Assembly: GCA_900313295.1 (NCBI GenBank)
Contig: OMQS01000192.1
Location: 1-9,161 of the forward strand
Reading direction: 5' to 3'
DNA: 9,161 nt
Source of the DNA: an uncultured Eubacteriales bacterium
Lineage (GTDB): Bacteria; Bacillota; Clostridia; Oscillospirales; Oscillospiraceae
Below the pieces are notes generated by a model, which saw only the letters and a list, made by a program, of their open reading frames with translations, was not told where the DNA came from and did no database searches. Positions 1 to 6,382 of the stretch are shown piece by piece. The translations under genes and the position numbers were made by a program. Positions within the stretch are counted from its first letter, which is position 1, and each line of letters begins with the position of its first letter.

Positions 1-790
1 CGAGGGCGGCTGCTACGCCAAGGTCATCAACCTCGACGCCGAGTCCGAGCCCGATATCTACAACGCCATCAAGCGCAACGCCCTGCTGGAGAATGTCACG
101 GTGGACGAGGCCGGCAAGATCGACTTCGCCGACAAGAGCGTCACGGAGAACACCCGCGTTTCCTATCCCATCGAGCACATCGAGAAGATCGCCAAGAACG
201 TCAACGGCATTTCCTCGGGTCCTGCCGCAGAGAACGTGATCTTCCTGTCCGCAGACGCATTCGGCGTGTTGCCTCCCGTGTCGATCCTGACCCCCGAGCA
301 GACGCAGTATTACTTCCTCTCCGGCTTCACCGCCAAGCTGGCGGGCACCGAGCGGGGCATCACCGAGCCTACGCCCACCTTCTCCGCCTGCTTCGGCCAG
401 GCCTTCCTGGAGCTGCACCCCACCAAGTACGCCGAGGAGCTGGTGAAGCGCATGCAGATGAGCGGCGCCAAGGCCTATCTGGTGAACACCGGCTGGAACG
501 GCACCGGCAAGCGCATTTCCATCAAGGATACCCGCGGCATCATCGACGCCATCCTCAGCGGCGCCATCAACGAGGCCCCCACCAAGACCATCCCCCACTT
601 CAACTTTGAAGTGCCCACGGCTCTGCCCGGCGTGGATCCCGCCATTCTCGATCCCCGCGACACCTATGCCGACGCCTCCCAGTGGGAGGAGAAGGCCAAG
701 GATCTGGCCAGCCGCTTCGTGAAGAACTTCGTGAAGTACGAGTCCAACGAGCACGGCAAGGCGCTGGTGGCCGCCGGCCCCAAGGCGTAA
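1..790 (+). CDS. pckA: Phosphoenolpyruvate carboxykinase (ATP), C-terminal part, cut by left edge
   Basis: The frame is open from base 2 (reading EGGCYAK...) to the TAA at 788-790, giving the last 262 residues of a protein that is about 540 aa in E. coli; the N-terminal half, including the P-loop, lies outside the window. The enzyme interconverts oxaloacetate + ATP with PEP + CO2 + ADP in the cytosol. In gut anaerobes it often works in the CO2-fixing direction. Diagnostic blocks of the ATP-type family are present: [15 protein letters not shown] (with the substrate-binding Arg), [29 protein letters not shown], and [17 protein letters not shown], which forms part of the nucleotide pocket. The C-terminus ALVAAGPKA closely matches E. 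coli PckA (ALVAAGPKL). The GTG at 101 is internal, not a start. A strong terminator follows 8 bp after the stop. I see no frameshift. Confidence 0.97.
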   Translation, partial: EGGCYAKVINLDAESEPDIYNAIKRNALLENVTVDEAGKIDFADKSVTENTRVSYPIEHIEKIAKNVNGISSGPAAENVIFLSADAFGVLPPVSILTPEQTQYYFLSGFTAKLAGTERGITEPTPTFSACFGQAFLELHPTKYAEELVKRMQMSGAKAYLVNTGWNGTGKRISIKDTRGIIDAILSGAINEAPTKTIPHFNFEVPTALPGVDPAILDPRDTYADASQWEEKAKDLASRFVKNFVKYESNEHGKALVAAGPKA

Positions 791-798
791 CACAACGA

Positions 799-832
799 AA
801 AAAGTGCCGGAACGAATATTCCGGCACTTTTT
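799..832 (+). terminator. Intrinsic terminator of pckA
   Basis: The arms AAAAAGTGCCGGAA (799-812) and TTCCGGCACTTTTT (819-832) pair perfectly over 14 bp around a 6-nt loop, and the right arm supplies the T-tract. It begins 8 bp after the pckA stop. The A-rich left arm would also allow some function on the opposite strand. Confidence 0.88.
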
Positions 833-848
833 CTATAAGGAGAACGAC

Positions 849-1163
849 ATGATCGAGCTGAAGGTTCTGATAGACGACGTGGACTACGACTCTGTTGCGG
901 AATTTCTGATCCCGCTTCTGGCCGAGAGCATGGGCAGGGAGCAGAAGGGCGGTATTCTGGGCGGCGTGCTGGCGGGCAATCCGGAGATGATTACCTCCAT
1001 GGCGCGCAAGCTGCTGCACACCATGACCCAGGACAAGCGGGACGAGCTGCTGGTGCAGCTGGTCAACAAGAATCGGGACAAGCTGCTGGAAAAGGGGCGC
1101 AAGGCTGCCGAAGAAAAAGGCATCGGCGTCCGGCTCTGCGACGTCACCGCGCGGAAATTCTGA
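849..1163 (+). CDS. Small uncharacterised cytosolic protein (104 aa) downstream of pckA
   Basis: ATG 849 is chosen because TAAGGAGA (835-842) lies 6 bp upstream; the in-frame GTG at 804 sits inside the terminator stem and has no ribosome site. The product starts MIELKVLIDDVDYDSVAEF and is acidic at the N-terminus (alternating Asp and hydrophobics, probably a beta strand then a helix). A glycine-rich turn follows (GGILGGVLAGNP, about residues 35-46), then a long charged helix (about 52-92) rich in Lys, Arg and Glu. It has no signal peptide or membrane segment. I do not recognise the family and assign no function. It follows pckA by 58 bp across a strong terminator, and I see no separate promoter, so it may be expressed by read-through. 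Its own terminator begins 18 bp after the stop. The start and coding status are well supported; function is unknown. Confidence 0.8.
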   Translation: MIELKVLIDDVDYDSVAEFLIPLLAESMGREQKGGILGGVLAGNPEMITSMARKLLHTMTQDKRDELLVQLVNKNRDKLLEKGRKAAEEKGIGVRLCDVTARKF

Positions 1164-1181
1164 AAACCCACATAATGCGGG

Positions 1182-1216
1182 GAACAGGGGAGCGGCGCTC
1201 CCTTGTTCTTTTTTAT
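1182..1216 (+). terminator. Intrinsic terminator after the 104-aa gene
   Basis: GAACAGGGGAGC (1182-1193) pairs with GCTCCCTTGTTC (1197-1208), 12 bp with one G-T pair and a 3-nt loop, followed by TTTTTT (1209-1214). It isolates the upstream gene from the ECF sigma operon. Confidence 0.88.
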
Positions 1217-1230
1217 ATTTTTGCTATGCT
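1203..1230 (+). promoter_or_regulatory. Possible promoter of the ECF operon, overlapping the terminator
   Basis: TTGTTC (1203-1208), a 16-nt spacer and TATGCT (1225-1230) resemble a SigA promoter, with an extended -10 TG at 1222-1223. The -35 lies in the right arm of the preceding terminator. The leader to the sigma gene would be about 75 nt. A second candidate -10 lies at 1259-1264. Confidence 0.4.
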
Positions 1231-1236
1231 GAATAA

Positions 1237-1264
1237 GGAATCGGCAGCAGCTCAGCCGTATAAT
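1237..1264 (+). promoter_or_regulatory. Second candidate promoter, possibly ECF-type
   Basis: A perfect TATAAT (1259-1264) has no good SigA -35 at 16-18 bp. Upstream is GGAATC (1237-1242), and CGTA (1257-1260) overlaps the TATAAT. GGAA(T/A)C...CGTA resembles an ECF promoter, which would suggest autoregulation, but the 14-nt gap is about 2 nt shorter than the usual 16. Treat as tentative. Confidence 0.28.
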
Positions 1265-1311
1265 AGATGAGAGGGTCAGACGTGAGCCTTTCACCCGGAG
1301 GAGGGATGCAC

Positions 1312-1860
1312 ATGGATACCGGCGCCGACAGCTATCGCCGCTTCCTTGACGGAGAGGAGAGCGCCTTTGAGGACATCATGAGGGAGCTGTTTCACGGGCT
1401 GGTATTTTTTATAAACGGCTTTGTGCATGACGTTCACGCGGCGGAGGATATTGCCATCGACACTTTTTCCGATCTGGTGGTGCACAGGCACCGCTATAAT
1501 TTCAAGGTGAGCCTGAAAACTTATTTATATATGGTGGGCAGAAGCCGCGCGCTGGAACATCTCAGACGGCGCAAGGTTATTGCATTTACAGCGCTGAGCG
1601 AGGCGGAGGAGCTGGCCGAGGAGGCCGCGCTGGAGGAGCTGGTGCTGGCGGACGAGCGCAAGCGGCGGGTGAATGCCGCTCTGGCGCGGCTGCCGGAGGA
1701 TATGCGCGGGGCGGTGCAGCTCATCTATTGGGAGGAAATGACCTATGCGGAGGCCGCCAAGGTCATGGGAAAAAACCGCAAGCAGGTGGACAATCTCCTG
1801 TACCGCGCCAAAAAGGAGCTTTGCGTTTTGCTGAGAGAGGAGGGGGAACCTTTGCAATGA
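1312..1860 (+). CDS. ECF-type RNA polymerase sigma factor (sigma-70 family), 182 aa
   Basis: ATG 1312 is preferred: GGAGGAGG (1297-1304) lies 7 bp upstream, whereas it is only 1 bp from the in-frame ATG 1306. Sigma region 2 spans about residues 8-88: an amphipathic core-binding helix, the DVHAAEDIAIDTF segment (40-52) typical of region 2.2-2.3, and a basic end GRSRALEHLRRRK (76-88) for -10 recognition. An acidic linker rich in Glu/Ala (about 94-118) leads to region 4 (126-176): LPEDMRGAVQLIYWEEMTY followed by the helix-turn-helix AEAAKVMGKNRKQVDNLLYR. Regions 1 and 3 are absent and the length is normal for ECF factors. Its TGA overlaps the ATG of the next gene, so the two are translationally coupled, as usual for a sigma factor and its membrane partner. 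The regulon and signal cannot be read from sequence. Confidence 0.92.
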   Translation: MDTGADSYRRFLDGEESAFEDIMRELFHGLVFFINGFVHDVHAAEDIAIDTFSDLVVHRHRYNFKVSLKTYLYMVGRSRALEHLRRRKVIAFTALSEAEELAEEAALEELVLADERKRRVNAALARLPEDMRGAVQLIYWEEMTYAEAAKVMGKNRKQVDNLLYRAKKELCVLLREEGEPLQ

Positions 1861-2354
1861 GAACCATGGAAGAATGTCGGGCGGAGGTGTTCCGCCGCAG
1901 CGAGGACAGGATACGCCGCCGCAGGCAGCGGCGGAAACGCATTCTGGCTGCCTGCATCCCGCTGGCGCTGTGCCTCACGGTGCTGGCCGCCGAGCTGCCG
2001 AATATGTCCGCCAAGCGGGAGCCGCCTATCAATGAGACGAGCGGCAGCGCCGTGTGCCGCATTGAGGTGAGCGGCGGGAGCGGGCAGCGCAGCATTACCG
2101 ACGGGCAGACGCTGGAAGAATTGACCGAAATGCTGGAGGGGCTTACTATGAGCGACGCCGATGGGAGCGACTACGCACAATTGCCTCCCGCTGTGGACGA
2201 TGCATATACCATTACGATGGTCACACACGCGGGGCAGGCGGCGGTATACCGCCTTGCGAGCGACAGGCTCACCGACGAAACCGCCGGAAAAACCGTATGC
2301 CTGACGGAGAAGCAGGCGCAGGAGCTGCTGGCTCTGCTGGAGTCGGCGCAATAA
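1857..2354 (+). CDS. One-pass membrane protein coupled to the ECF sigma factor; candidate anti-sigma factor or sensor
   Basis: ATG 1857 overlaps the sigma stop (ATGA) and has AGGAGGGGG (1838-1846) 10 bp upstream; ATG 1866 (codon 4) is a less likely start. The 165-aa product has a short cytosolic N-terminus with a strikingly basic run (DRIRRRRQRRKR, about residues 17-28), one membrane segment (about 29-45, ILAACIPLALCLTVLAA) and an outside domain of about 120 aa. The basic side marks the N-terminus as cytosolic. There is no HxxxCxxC motif of zinc anti-sigma factors, and the cytosolic part is too short for a classical anti-sigma domain. The outer domain has alternating polar/hydrophobic strands and ends in a helix (EKQAQELLALLESAQ). 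Anti-sigma function is inferred only from position and topology; a sensor or accessory subunit is the alternative. Confidence 0.83.
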   Translation: MRTMEECRAEVFRRSEDRIRRRRQRRKRILAACIPLALCLTVLAAELPNMSAKREPPINETSGSAVCRIEVSGGSGQRSITDGQTLEELTEMLEGLTMSDADGSDYAQLPPAVDDAYTITMVTHAGQAAVYRLASDRLTDETAGKTVCLTEKQAQELLALLESAQ

Positions 2355-2374
2355 CACGGAAAAGGAGGCGCAGA

Positions 2375-3466
2375 ATGAAAAAGAAAGTTTGGCTCTGGAT
2401 CGCGGCCGGAGCGCTGCTGCTGGCGGTGCTGTTTGTCCCCGTTCCCACGGGGATGGCAGACGACGGCGGCACGCAGGTCTATTCCGCCTTGACCTACAAG
2501 ATCGTCAAGTGGCACCGGAGCACGGAGGACGGCATTTACAGCGCCACCCGCGTCTATTGGCTGCCAGATAACTTCAAGTCTATCGACGAGCTGTGGGACG
2601 GGGAGGACAGACCCCAGCCCAGCCACCGGCGGGAGGAGTACACCGGACAGTGGCTGGACAAGGAGAAGGCCGCTGCGGTCGATGACAGCACCTATGCCGA
2701 CCTTATTATCACGGACATATATGCCAACTGCTTCTTTGCCCGCAATGTGATCCCCCTGCCGCAGACCCTGAAAATAAACGGCAGGCTCTGCGAGGAGTGG
2801 TGCGTGGGGGATCAGGTGAAATGCACCTATGAAAACATATACTACGACCAGGAGAACCAGCGGATAGAGGCCGACCTGCGGGGGGTGGAGCCAAGCGAAT
2901 TTGAGCTGGAGCCAGGCATGGGCTATAAGCCCGTGATCTATCTCTATCCGGAGGAGGAAAGAGAGGTCACGGTGCAGCTCCGGCTGCGGGGAAAGCTCAC
3001 CTGCACCTATCCCGCCTACGGCGAGGGGTGGAAAGTCACCGCCGCCCCCGACGGCACCCTCACCGACGCCAGAGGGCAGACCTACAGCTACCTCTACTGG
3101 GAGGGCGAGACCTATGCCCGCTGGGACATGAGCAAGGGCTTTTGCGTGAAGGGCGCCGACACGGCGGCGTTTTTGGAGCAGGCGTTGGAGAAGCTGGGGC
3201 TGACGCGGCGGGAGGCCAACGAGTTCATCGTCTACTGGCTGCCGCTCATGGAGCAGAACCCCTACAACATCATCGCGTTTCAGACGGAGGCCTACACGGA
3301 AGCCGCAGCCCTGCACATTGATCCGGCGCCGGACACGCTGCTCCGCGTGTTCATGGCGTGGCGTGGGTCGGATTCCTTCGTGGAGCTGCCGCCGCAGACC
3401 CTCACCGCGCCGGCACGCACCGGCTTCACCGTGGTGGAGTGGGGCGGAACTGTTCTTTCCAATTGA
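2375..3466 (+). CDS. Signal-anchored extracellular protein with KPVIYLYPE motif, function unknown; third gene of the ECF operon
   Basis: ATG 2375 has AAAGGAGG (2361-2368) 6 bp upstream and lies 20 bp after the previous stop. The 363-aa product starts with a signal peptide or uncleaved anchor (MKKKVWLWIAAGALLLAVLF, then VPVPTGMA, a possible cleavage site before DDGG). Module one, about residues 30-78, contains ALTYKIVKWHR, TRVYWLPDNFKSIDELW. A beta-rich stretch follows (about 105-177, ending IEADLRGVEPSEF), perhaps OB-like. Module two, about 180-360, contains GMGYKPVIYLYPE (181-193), YSYLYWEG, GFCVKGADTAAFLEQAL, NEFIVYWLPLMEQNPYNII (282-300) and a closing FTVVEWGG. I recall proteins with this architecture as conserved hypotheticals in Clostridia; no biochemical function is known to me. 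The conserved aromatic, Glu and Asn residues could be a catalytic or ligand pocket. With the ECF factor it probably acts at the cell surface. Confidence 0.88.
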   Translation: MKKKVWLWIAAGALLLAVLFVPVPTGMADDGGTQVYSALTYKIVKWHRSTEDGIYSATRVYWLPDNFKSIDELWDGEDRPQPSHRREEYTGQWLDKEKAAAVDDSTYADLIITDIYANCFFARNVIPLPQTLKINGRLCEEWCVGDQVKCTYENIYYDQENQRIEADLRGVEPSEFELEPGMGYKPVIYLYPEEEREVTVQLRLRGKLTCTYPAYGEGWKVTAAPDGTLTDARGQTYSYLYWEGETYARWDMSKGFCVKGADTAAFLEQALEKLGLTRREANEFIVYWLPLMEQNPYNIIAFQTEAYTEAAALHIDPAPDTLLRVFMAWRGSDSFVELPPQTLTAPARTGFTVVEWGGTVLSN

Positions 3467-3479
3467 TTGATAGCAAAAG

Positions 3480-3517
3480 AATACGGCGCTGCCGCTTTTG
3501 GGCTGCGCCGTATTTTC
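3480..3517. terminator. Bidirectional terminator between the ECF operon and the threonine aldolase gene
   Basis: AATACGGCGC (3480-3489) pairs with GCGCCGTATT (3505-3514), with an inner GCC/GGC stem (3491-3493/3501-3503). TTTT precedes a C on the + side (3513-3516). On the minus strand a T-rich stretch (ATTCTTTT) follows the stem. It lies 13 bp after one stop and 19 bp after the other, as expected for convergent genes. Confidence 0.8.
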
Positions 3518-3535
3518 TTATAGGATATTTAGCAT

Positions 3536-4576
3536 TTACTTTTTCAGCGCCTCCACGGCCTTGCGCAGAGCGGCCACGTTTTCCTCGGTGGTGGCCCAGC
3601 TGGAGGCGAAGCGGATGGCGGAGTGGGTTTCGTCGATGCGCTCCCAGTACTCATAGCCGAAGCTCTGCCCGATGACGGCCAGCTCCGCGTCGCTCATAAT
3701 GGGATACTGCTGGTTGGTGGGGGAGTCGAAGAGGAACTTATAGCCGCAGTCCTCGAAAATGGCGTGTATTTTTTTGGCCATGACGTTGGCGTGGCGGGAA
3801 ATTTTGAAGTACAGGTCGTCGGTGAACAGGGTGTCGAATTGCAGACCCAGCAGCCGACCCTTGGCCAGCATGCCGCCCCGCTGCTTCATCATGAAGCGGA
3901 AGTCACGCTTCAAGGCCGGATCCATGATCACCACGGCCTCGCCGAACAGGGCGCCGACTTTGTTGCCGCCGATATAGAACACGTCGCACAGCCGCGCCAG
4001 CTCCGGAAGCGTCAGGTCGCAGTCGTCGCAGGTGAGGCCGTAGCCCAGACGGGCGCCGTCGATAAAGAGCGGGAGACCGCACTTTTTGCACACGTCGTAC
4101 AGCGCCGTCAGCTCCGCCTTGGAGTACAGCGTGCCGCCCTCAGTGGGGAAGGAGATGTAGACCATGCCGGGCATGACCATGTGCTCATAGTCGGGGTTGA
4201 AGTGGTGCCAGTTGTAGTAGTCCTGCACCTGGCGGGCGGTGATCTTGCCGTTATCCGTGGGCAGAGAAAGCACCTTGTGGCCGGAGGACTCGATGGCGCC
4301 GGTCTCATGGCAGTTGATATGGCCGCTGACGGCGGTGAGAACGCCCTGATAGGGGCGCAGGATGGAGGCGATCACTGTGGTGTTGGTCAGGGTGCCGCCC
4401 ACCAGAAAATGCACGTCGGCCTCCGGCGCCTGGCAGGCGGCCTTGATCTTTTCCCGCGCGGCGGCGCAGTATTCGTCCTCGCCGTAGCCCACGGTCTGCT
4501 CCATGTTGGTGCGCATCAGGCGCTCCATGATGGCGGGGTGCGCCCCCTCCAGATAGTCGCTGTTAAAATAGATCAT
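3536..4576 (-). CDS. ltaE: Threonine aldolase family protein (low-specificity L-threonine aldolase), 346 aa
   Basis: The start is ATG at 4574-4576 (minus), with AAAGGAG (4586-4592) 9 bp upstream. The family is PLP-dependent fold type I and cleaves L-threonine or L-allo-threonine to glycine and acetaldehyde in the cytosol. Visible landmarks are the N-terminal FNSDY and the GYGEDEY segment (30-36), the VGGTLTNTTVIASIL cofactor-binding stretch (59-73), HINCHETGAIE (86-96, with the His that stacks on PLP), FIDGARLGYG (171-180, with Asp173 and Arg176) and YIGGNKVGALFGE (201-213), in which Lys206 should form the internal aldimine. The length is normal for the family. Specificity (L-allo against L-threo, or another beta-hydroxy amino acid) cannot be told from sequence, so the symbol is given at family level. 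It has its own promoter and no obvious pathway neighbours. Confidence 0.92.
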   Translation of the reverse strand: MIYFNSDYLEGAHPAIMERLMRTNMEQTVGYGEDEYCAAAREKIKAACQAPEADVHFLVGGTLTNTTVIASILRPYQGVLTAVSGHINCHETGAIESSGHKVLSLPTDNGKITARQVQDYYNWHHFNPDYEHMVMPGMVYISFPTEGGTLYSKAELTALYDVCKKCGLPLFIDGARLGYGLTCDDCDLTLPELARLCDVFYIGGNKVGALFGEAVVIMDPALKRDFRFMMKQRGGMLAKGRLLGLQFDTLFTDDLYFKISRHANVMAKKIHAIFEDCGYKFLFDSPTNQQYPIMSDAELAVIGQSFGYEYWERIDETHSAIRFASSWATTEENVAALRKAVEALKK

Positions 4577-4607
4577 ATGCGGTTGCTCCTTTCAGATCCT
4601 TGGTGGT

Positions 4608-4636
4608 ATTTTACCGCAAAAATATCGTTCTGTAAA
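4608..4636 (-). promoter_or_regulatory. SigA-type promoter of the threonine aldolase gene
   Basis: On the minus strand TTTACA (4636-4631), a spacer of exactly 17 nt, and TAAAAT (4613-4608) form a near-consensus promoter. The start of transcription would be near 4601, just upstream of the ribosome site at 4586-4592. It is divergent from the sortase promoter, whose -35 is 26 bp away. Confidence 0.75.
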
Positions 4637-4661
4637 GACCGGCCGCGGCTGTTTGCGCATC

Positions 4662-4690
4662 TTGCCAAATGGGAAAAAATCGTATATACT
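4662..4690 (+). promoter_or_regulatory. SigA-type promoter of the sortase gene
   Basis: TTGCCA (4662-4667), 17 nt, TATACT (4685-4690). Transcription would begin near 4697, downstream of the in-frame ATG at 4669, which excludes that ATG as start and supports TTG 4723. Confidence 0.78.
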
Positions 4691-4722
4691 ATAGGCAGTT
4701 ATATGAAAAGGGGGTAGGATCA

Positions 4723-5469
4723 TTGAAAAATAAGACCCTGAAAAAAGTGCTATACTATGTTGTGCTGCTGATTTTGCTGGGCGTTTTCGTCTTTTCGGCC
4801 TATAAGATCTACGCCTATTACGCGGAAAAAAAGGAGAGCACCGATCTCAACGAGGAGATTGTCTATGAGTACACCGTCCGCAAGACCGGCGAGGCCAAGG
4901 AGTATTTCAAGGTGGATTTCGACCAGCTCTGGCAGAAAAACGCCGATGCGGTGGGCTGGCTCTATCTGCCGGACACCACCATCAACTACCCCATTCTCCA
5001 GCATAGCGACAACGACTATTACCTCACCCGACAGATCGACGGCTCCTATAACCGCAACGGCAGCATCTTCATGGACTACCGCAGCGCGCCGGACTTTTCG
5101 GATCACAACACCCTCATTTACGGCCACCACATGCTCCACGGCAACATGTTCGGCCTGCTGGTGGAGTACAAGAAAAACGGCTATTATGAGGCGCATGACC
5201 ACATGTACGTCATGACGCCTCAGGGCACCTACCGGATGGATCTGCTCTGCGGCACCATTGTGGAGCCTTCGGATCCCATATACGACTCGGATCCCACGCC
5301 GGAGGCCATTGCGTCCTGCGTGCAGCGCTCCACCTTCAAGACTAAGCTGGAGCTGCCGGAGGCGGACGCCAAGCTGGTGACGCTCTCTACCTGCACCTAT
5401 GAGTTCGACAACGCCCGCTATGTGGTGGTGGGCGTGCTGACGCTTGTGGAGGAAGCGGCAAACAGTTGA
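4723..5469 (+). CDS. srtB: Class B sortase (cell-surface transpeptidase), 248 aa
   Basis: Start TTG 4723 is chosen: AAGGGGGTAGGA (4708-4719) ends just upstream, and the in-frame ATG 4669 lies inside the promoter. The protein has a lysine-rich N-terminus, one membrane anchor (about residues 9-27), a coiled linker, then the sortase fold. Class B signatures are DAVGWLYLPDTTINYPILQ (about 76-94), GSIFMDYR, and IYGHHMLHGNMF with catalytic His135. The catalytic Cys224 is in LSTCTYEF, with Arg232 in DNARYVVVG eight residues later. The C-H-R triad is complete. It cleaves a C-terminal sorting motif and joins the protein to cell-wall peptidoglycan outside the membrane. Class B enzymes of clostridia use (S/P)PxTG signals, and a surface protein ending in SPQTG is encoded at 8088-9161. 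It is a single-gene unit with its own promoter and terminator. Confidence 0.95.
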   Translation: MKNKTLKKVLYYVVLLILLGVFVFSAYKIYAYYAEKKESTDLNEEIVYEYTVRKTGEAKEYFKVDFDQLWQKNADAVGWLYLPDTTINYPILQHSDNDYYLTRQIDGSYNRNGSIFMDYRSAPDFSDHNTLIYGHHMLHGNMFGLLVEYKKNGYYEAHDHMYVMTPQGTYRMDLLCGTIVEPSDPIYDSDPTPEAIASCVQRSTFKTKLELPEADAKLVTLSTCTYEFDNARYVVVGVLTLVEEAANS

Positions 5470-5481
5470 TTTTCTGCGCAT

Positions 5482-5521
5482 AAGAGGGGGTCGGTGCAGC
5501 GGCACCGACTCTCTTTTTTTT
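5482..5521 (+). terminator. Intrinsic terminator of srtB
   Basis: AAGAGGGGGTCGGTGC (5482-5497) pairs with GCACCGACTCTCTTTT (5502-5517) using several G-T pairs in the lower stem, around a 4-nt loop, with T8 at 5514-5521. It separates srtB from sigG. Confidence 0.88.
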
Positions 5522-5549
5522 GTAAGAATTTGCCATATTCCGCCGCGGC

Positions 5550-5579
5550 GAATAGCGGCGCTTCGGGTGGGAAATACTG
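5550..5579 (+). promoter_or_regulatory. Forespore-type (SigF/SigG) promoter of sigG
   Basis: GAATA (5550-5554), 15 nt, GGAAATACTG (5570-5579). The -10 fits every fixed position of the B. subtilis SigF consensus GGNNANAHTR. The -35 fits the SigG form GHATR and misses the SigF form GYWTA only at the second base. It starts transcription near 5586, just before the GGAGG at 5595. No good SigA promoter is visible in the gap. B. subtilis sigG is transcribed by SigF and by SigG itself, which matches. Confidence 0.62.
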
Positions 5580-5607
5580 TCTTCATTGAGAGATGGAGGC
5601 GGTTTCG

Positions 5608-6378
5608 TTGCGGGGAAGAGTTGAGATCTGCGGGATCAACACGGCCAAGCTGCCGGTTTTGAAGCACGAGGAAAACATGGCGCTGCTGCGGCGGGTGAAG
5701 CAGGGGGACGAGCAGGCGCGGCAGGAGCTGATCTGCGGCAATCTGCGCCTGGTGCTGGCGGCGGTGAAGCGCTTTGCCGGCCGCAGCGAGAACGTGGACG
5801 ATCTGTTTCAGGTGGGCTGCATCGGTCTGATGAAATCTATCGACGCCTTCGACCTGTCCTACGACGTCCGCCTGAGCAGCTACTCTCTGCCCATGATCAT
5901 CGGCGAAATACGCCGCTACCTGCGGGACAACAGCCCCATTCGGGTCAGCCGCAGCGTGCGGGACACGGCCTATCGGGTGCTGCAGGCGCGGGAGAAGCTG
6001 CTGGCGCAGCAGCAGCGGGAGCCGACCGTGGAGCAGATCGCGGGGGAGCTGGGCATCCGGCGGGAAGAGGTCGTCTTTGCCATGGACGCCATGGCCGATC
6101 CGGTTTCGCTGTATGAGCCGCTCTATGACAGCGGCGGCGACGCCCTGCGCATCATGGACCAGATCGGCGACGAAAACAGCTCCGACGCCTGCTGGCTACA
6201 ACAGCTGGCGCTGAAGGACGCCATTGCTCGCCTGACGCCCAGGCAGCGGGACATTCTGGCGCTGCGCTACAGCGAGGGCAAGACGCAGATGGAGGTCTCC
6301 CGGGAGATCGGCATTTCACAGGCGCAGGTGAGCCGGCTGGAAAAGGGCGCCATCGGCGAGATAAAAAAGAATCTGTGA
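5608..6378 (+). CDS. sigG: RNA polymerase sporulation sigma factor SigG (late forespore), 256 aa
   Basis: Start TTG 5608 is preferred to ATG 5593: GGAGG (5595-5599) lies 8 bp before TTG, and the resulting N-terminus MRGRVEICGINTAKLPVL aligns directly with B. subtilis SigG (MSRNKVEICGVDTSKLPVL). The ATG would place the ribosome site inside the gene. Region 2 (about residues 43-112) has GNLRLVL, VDDLFQVGCIGLMKSIDAFD and MIIGEIRRYLRDNSPIRVSR; region 3 follows (SVRDTAYRVLQAREKL); then a SigG-like connector (DPVSLYEPLYD...GGD) and region 4 with the helix-turn-helix TQMEVSREIGISQAQVSRLEK (226-246). Length is close to the 260 aa of B. subtilis. It directs late forespore genes (SASPs, germination proteins). 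It stands alone here, not next to spoIIGA-sigE, with its own promoter and terminator. Confusion with SigF is unlikely given the VEICG N-terminus. Confidence 0.95.
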   Translation: MRGRVEICGINTAKLPVLKHEENMALLRRVKQGDEQARQELICGNLRLVLAAVKRFAGRSENVDDLFQVGCIGLMKSIDAFDLSYDVRLSSYSLPMIIGEIRRYLRDNSPIRVSRSVRDTAYRVLQAREKLLAQQQREPTVEQIAGELGIRREEVVFAMDAMADPVSLYEPLYDSGGDALRIMDQIGDENSSDACWLQQLALKDAIARLTPRQRDILALRYSEGKTQMEVSREIGISQAQVSRLEKGAIGEIKKNL

Positions 6379-6382
6379 GCAG

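Noticed and set aside
2171..3316. 381-codon minus-strand frame opposite the third gene of the ECF operon
   Set aside because: Antisense to a gene with signal peptide, ribosome site and recognised motifs; composition and lack of a start signal mark it as a GC-driven shadow.
3623..4717. 364-codon open frame on the + strand opposite the threonine aldolase
   Set aside because: It is the antisense shadow of a clearly conserved enzyme; its product is low-complexity (V/A/G/H-rich), and it has no ribosome site.
4669..4722. Upstream ATG as start of srtB
   Set aside because: ATG 4669 lies between the -35 and -10 of the gene's promoter; TTG 4723 has the ribosome site and gives a normal N-terminus.
5593..5607. 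ATG 5593 as start of sigG
   Set aside because: The GGAGG would then be inside the gene; TTG 5608 is 8 bp from it and matches the B. subtilis N-terminus.
4750..5667. 305-codon minus-strand frame across srtB and the start of sigG
   Set aside because: It crosses a strong terminator and two gene boundaries and is antisense to well-supported genes.
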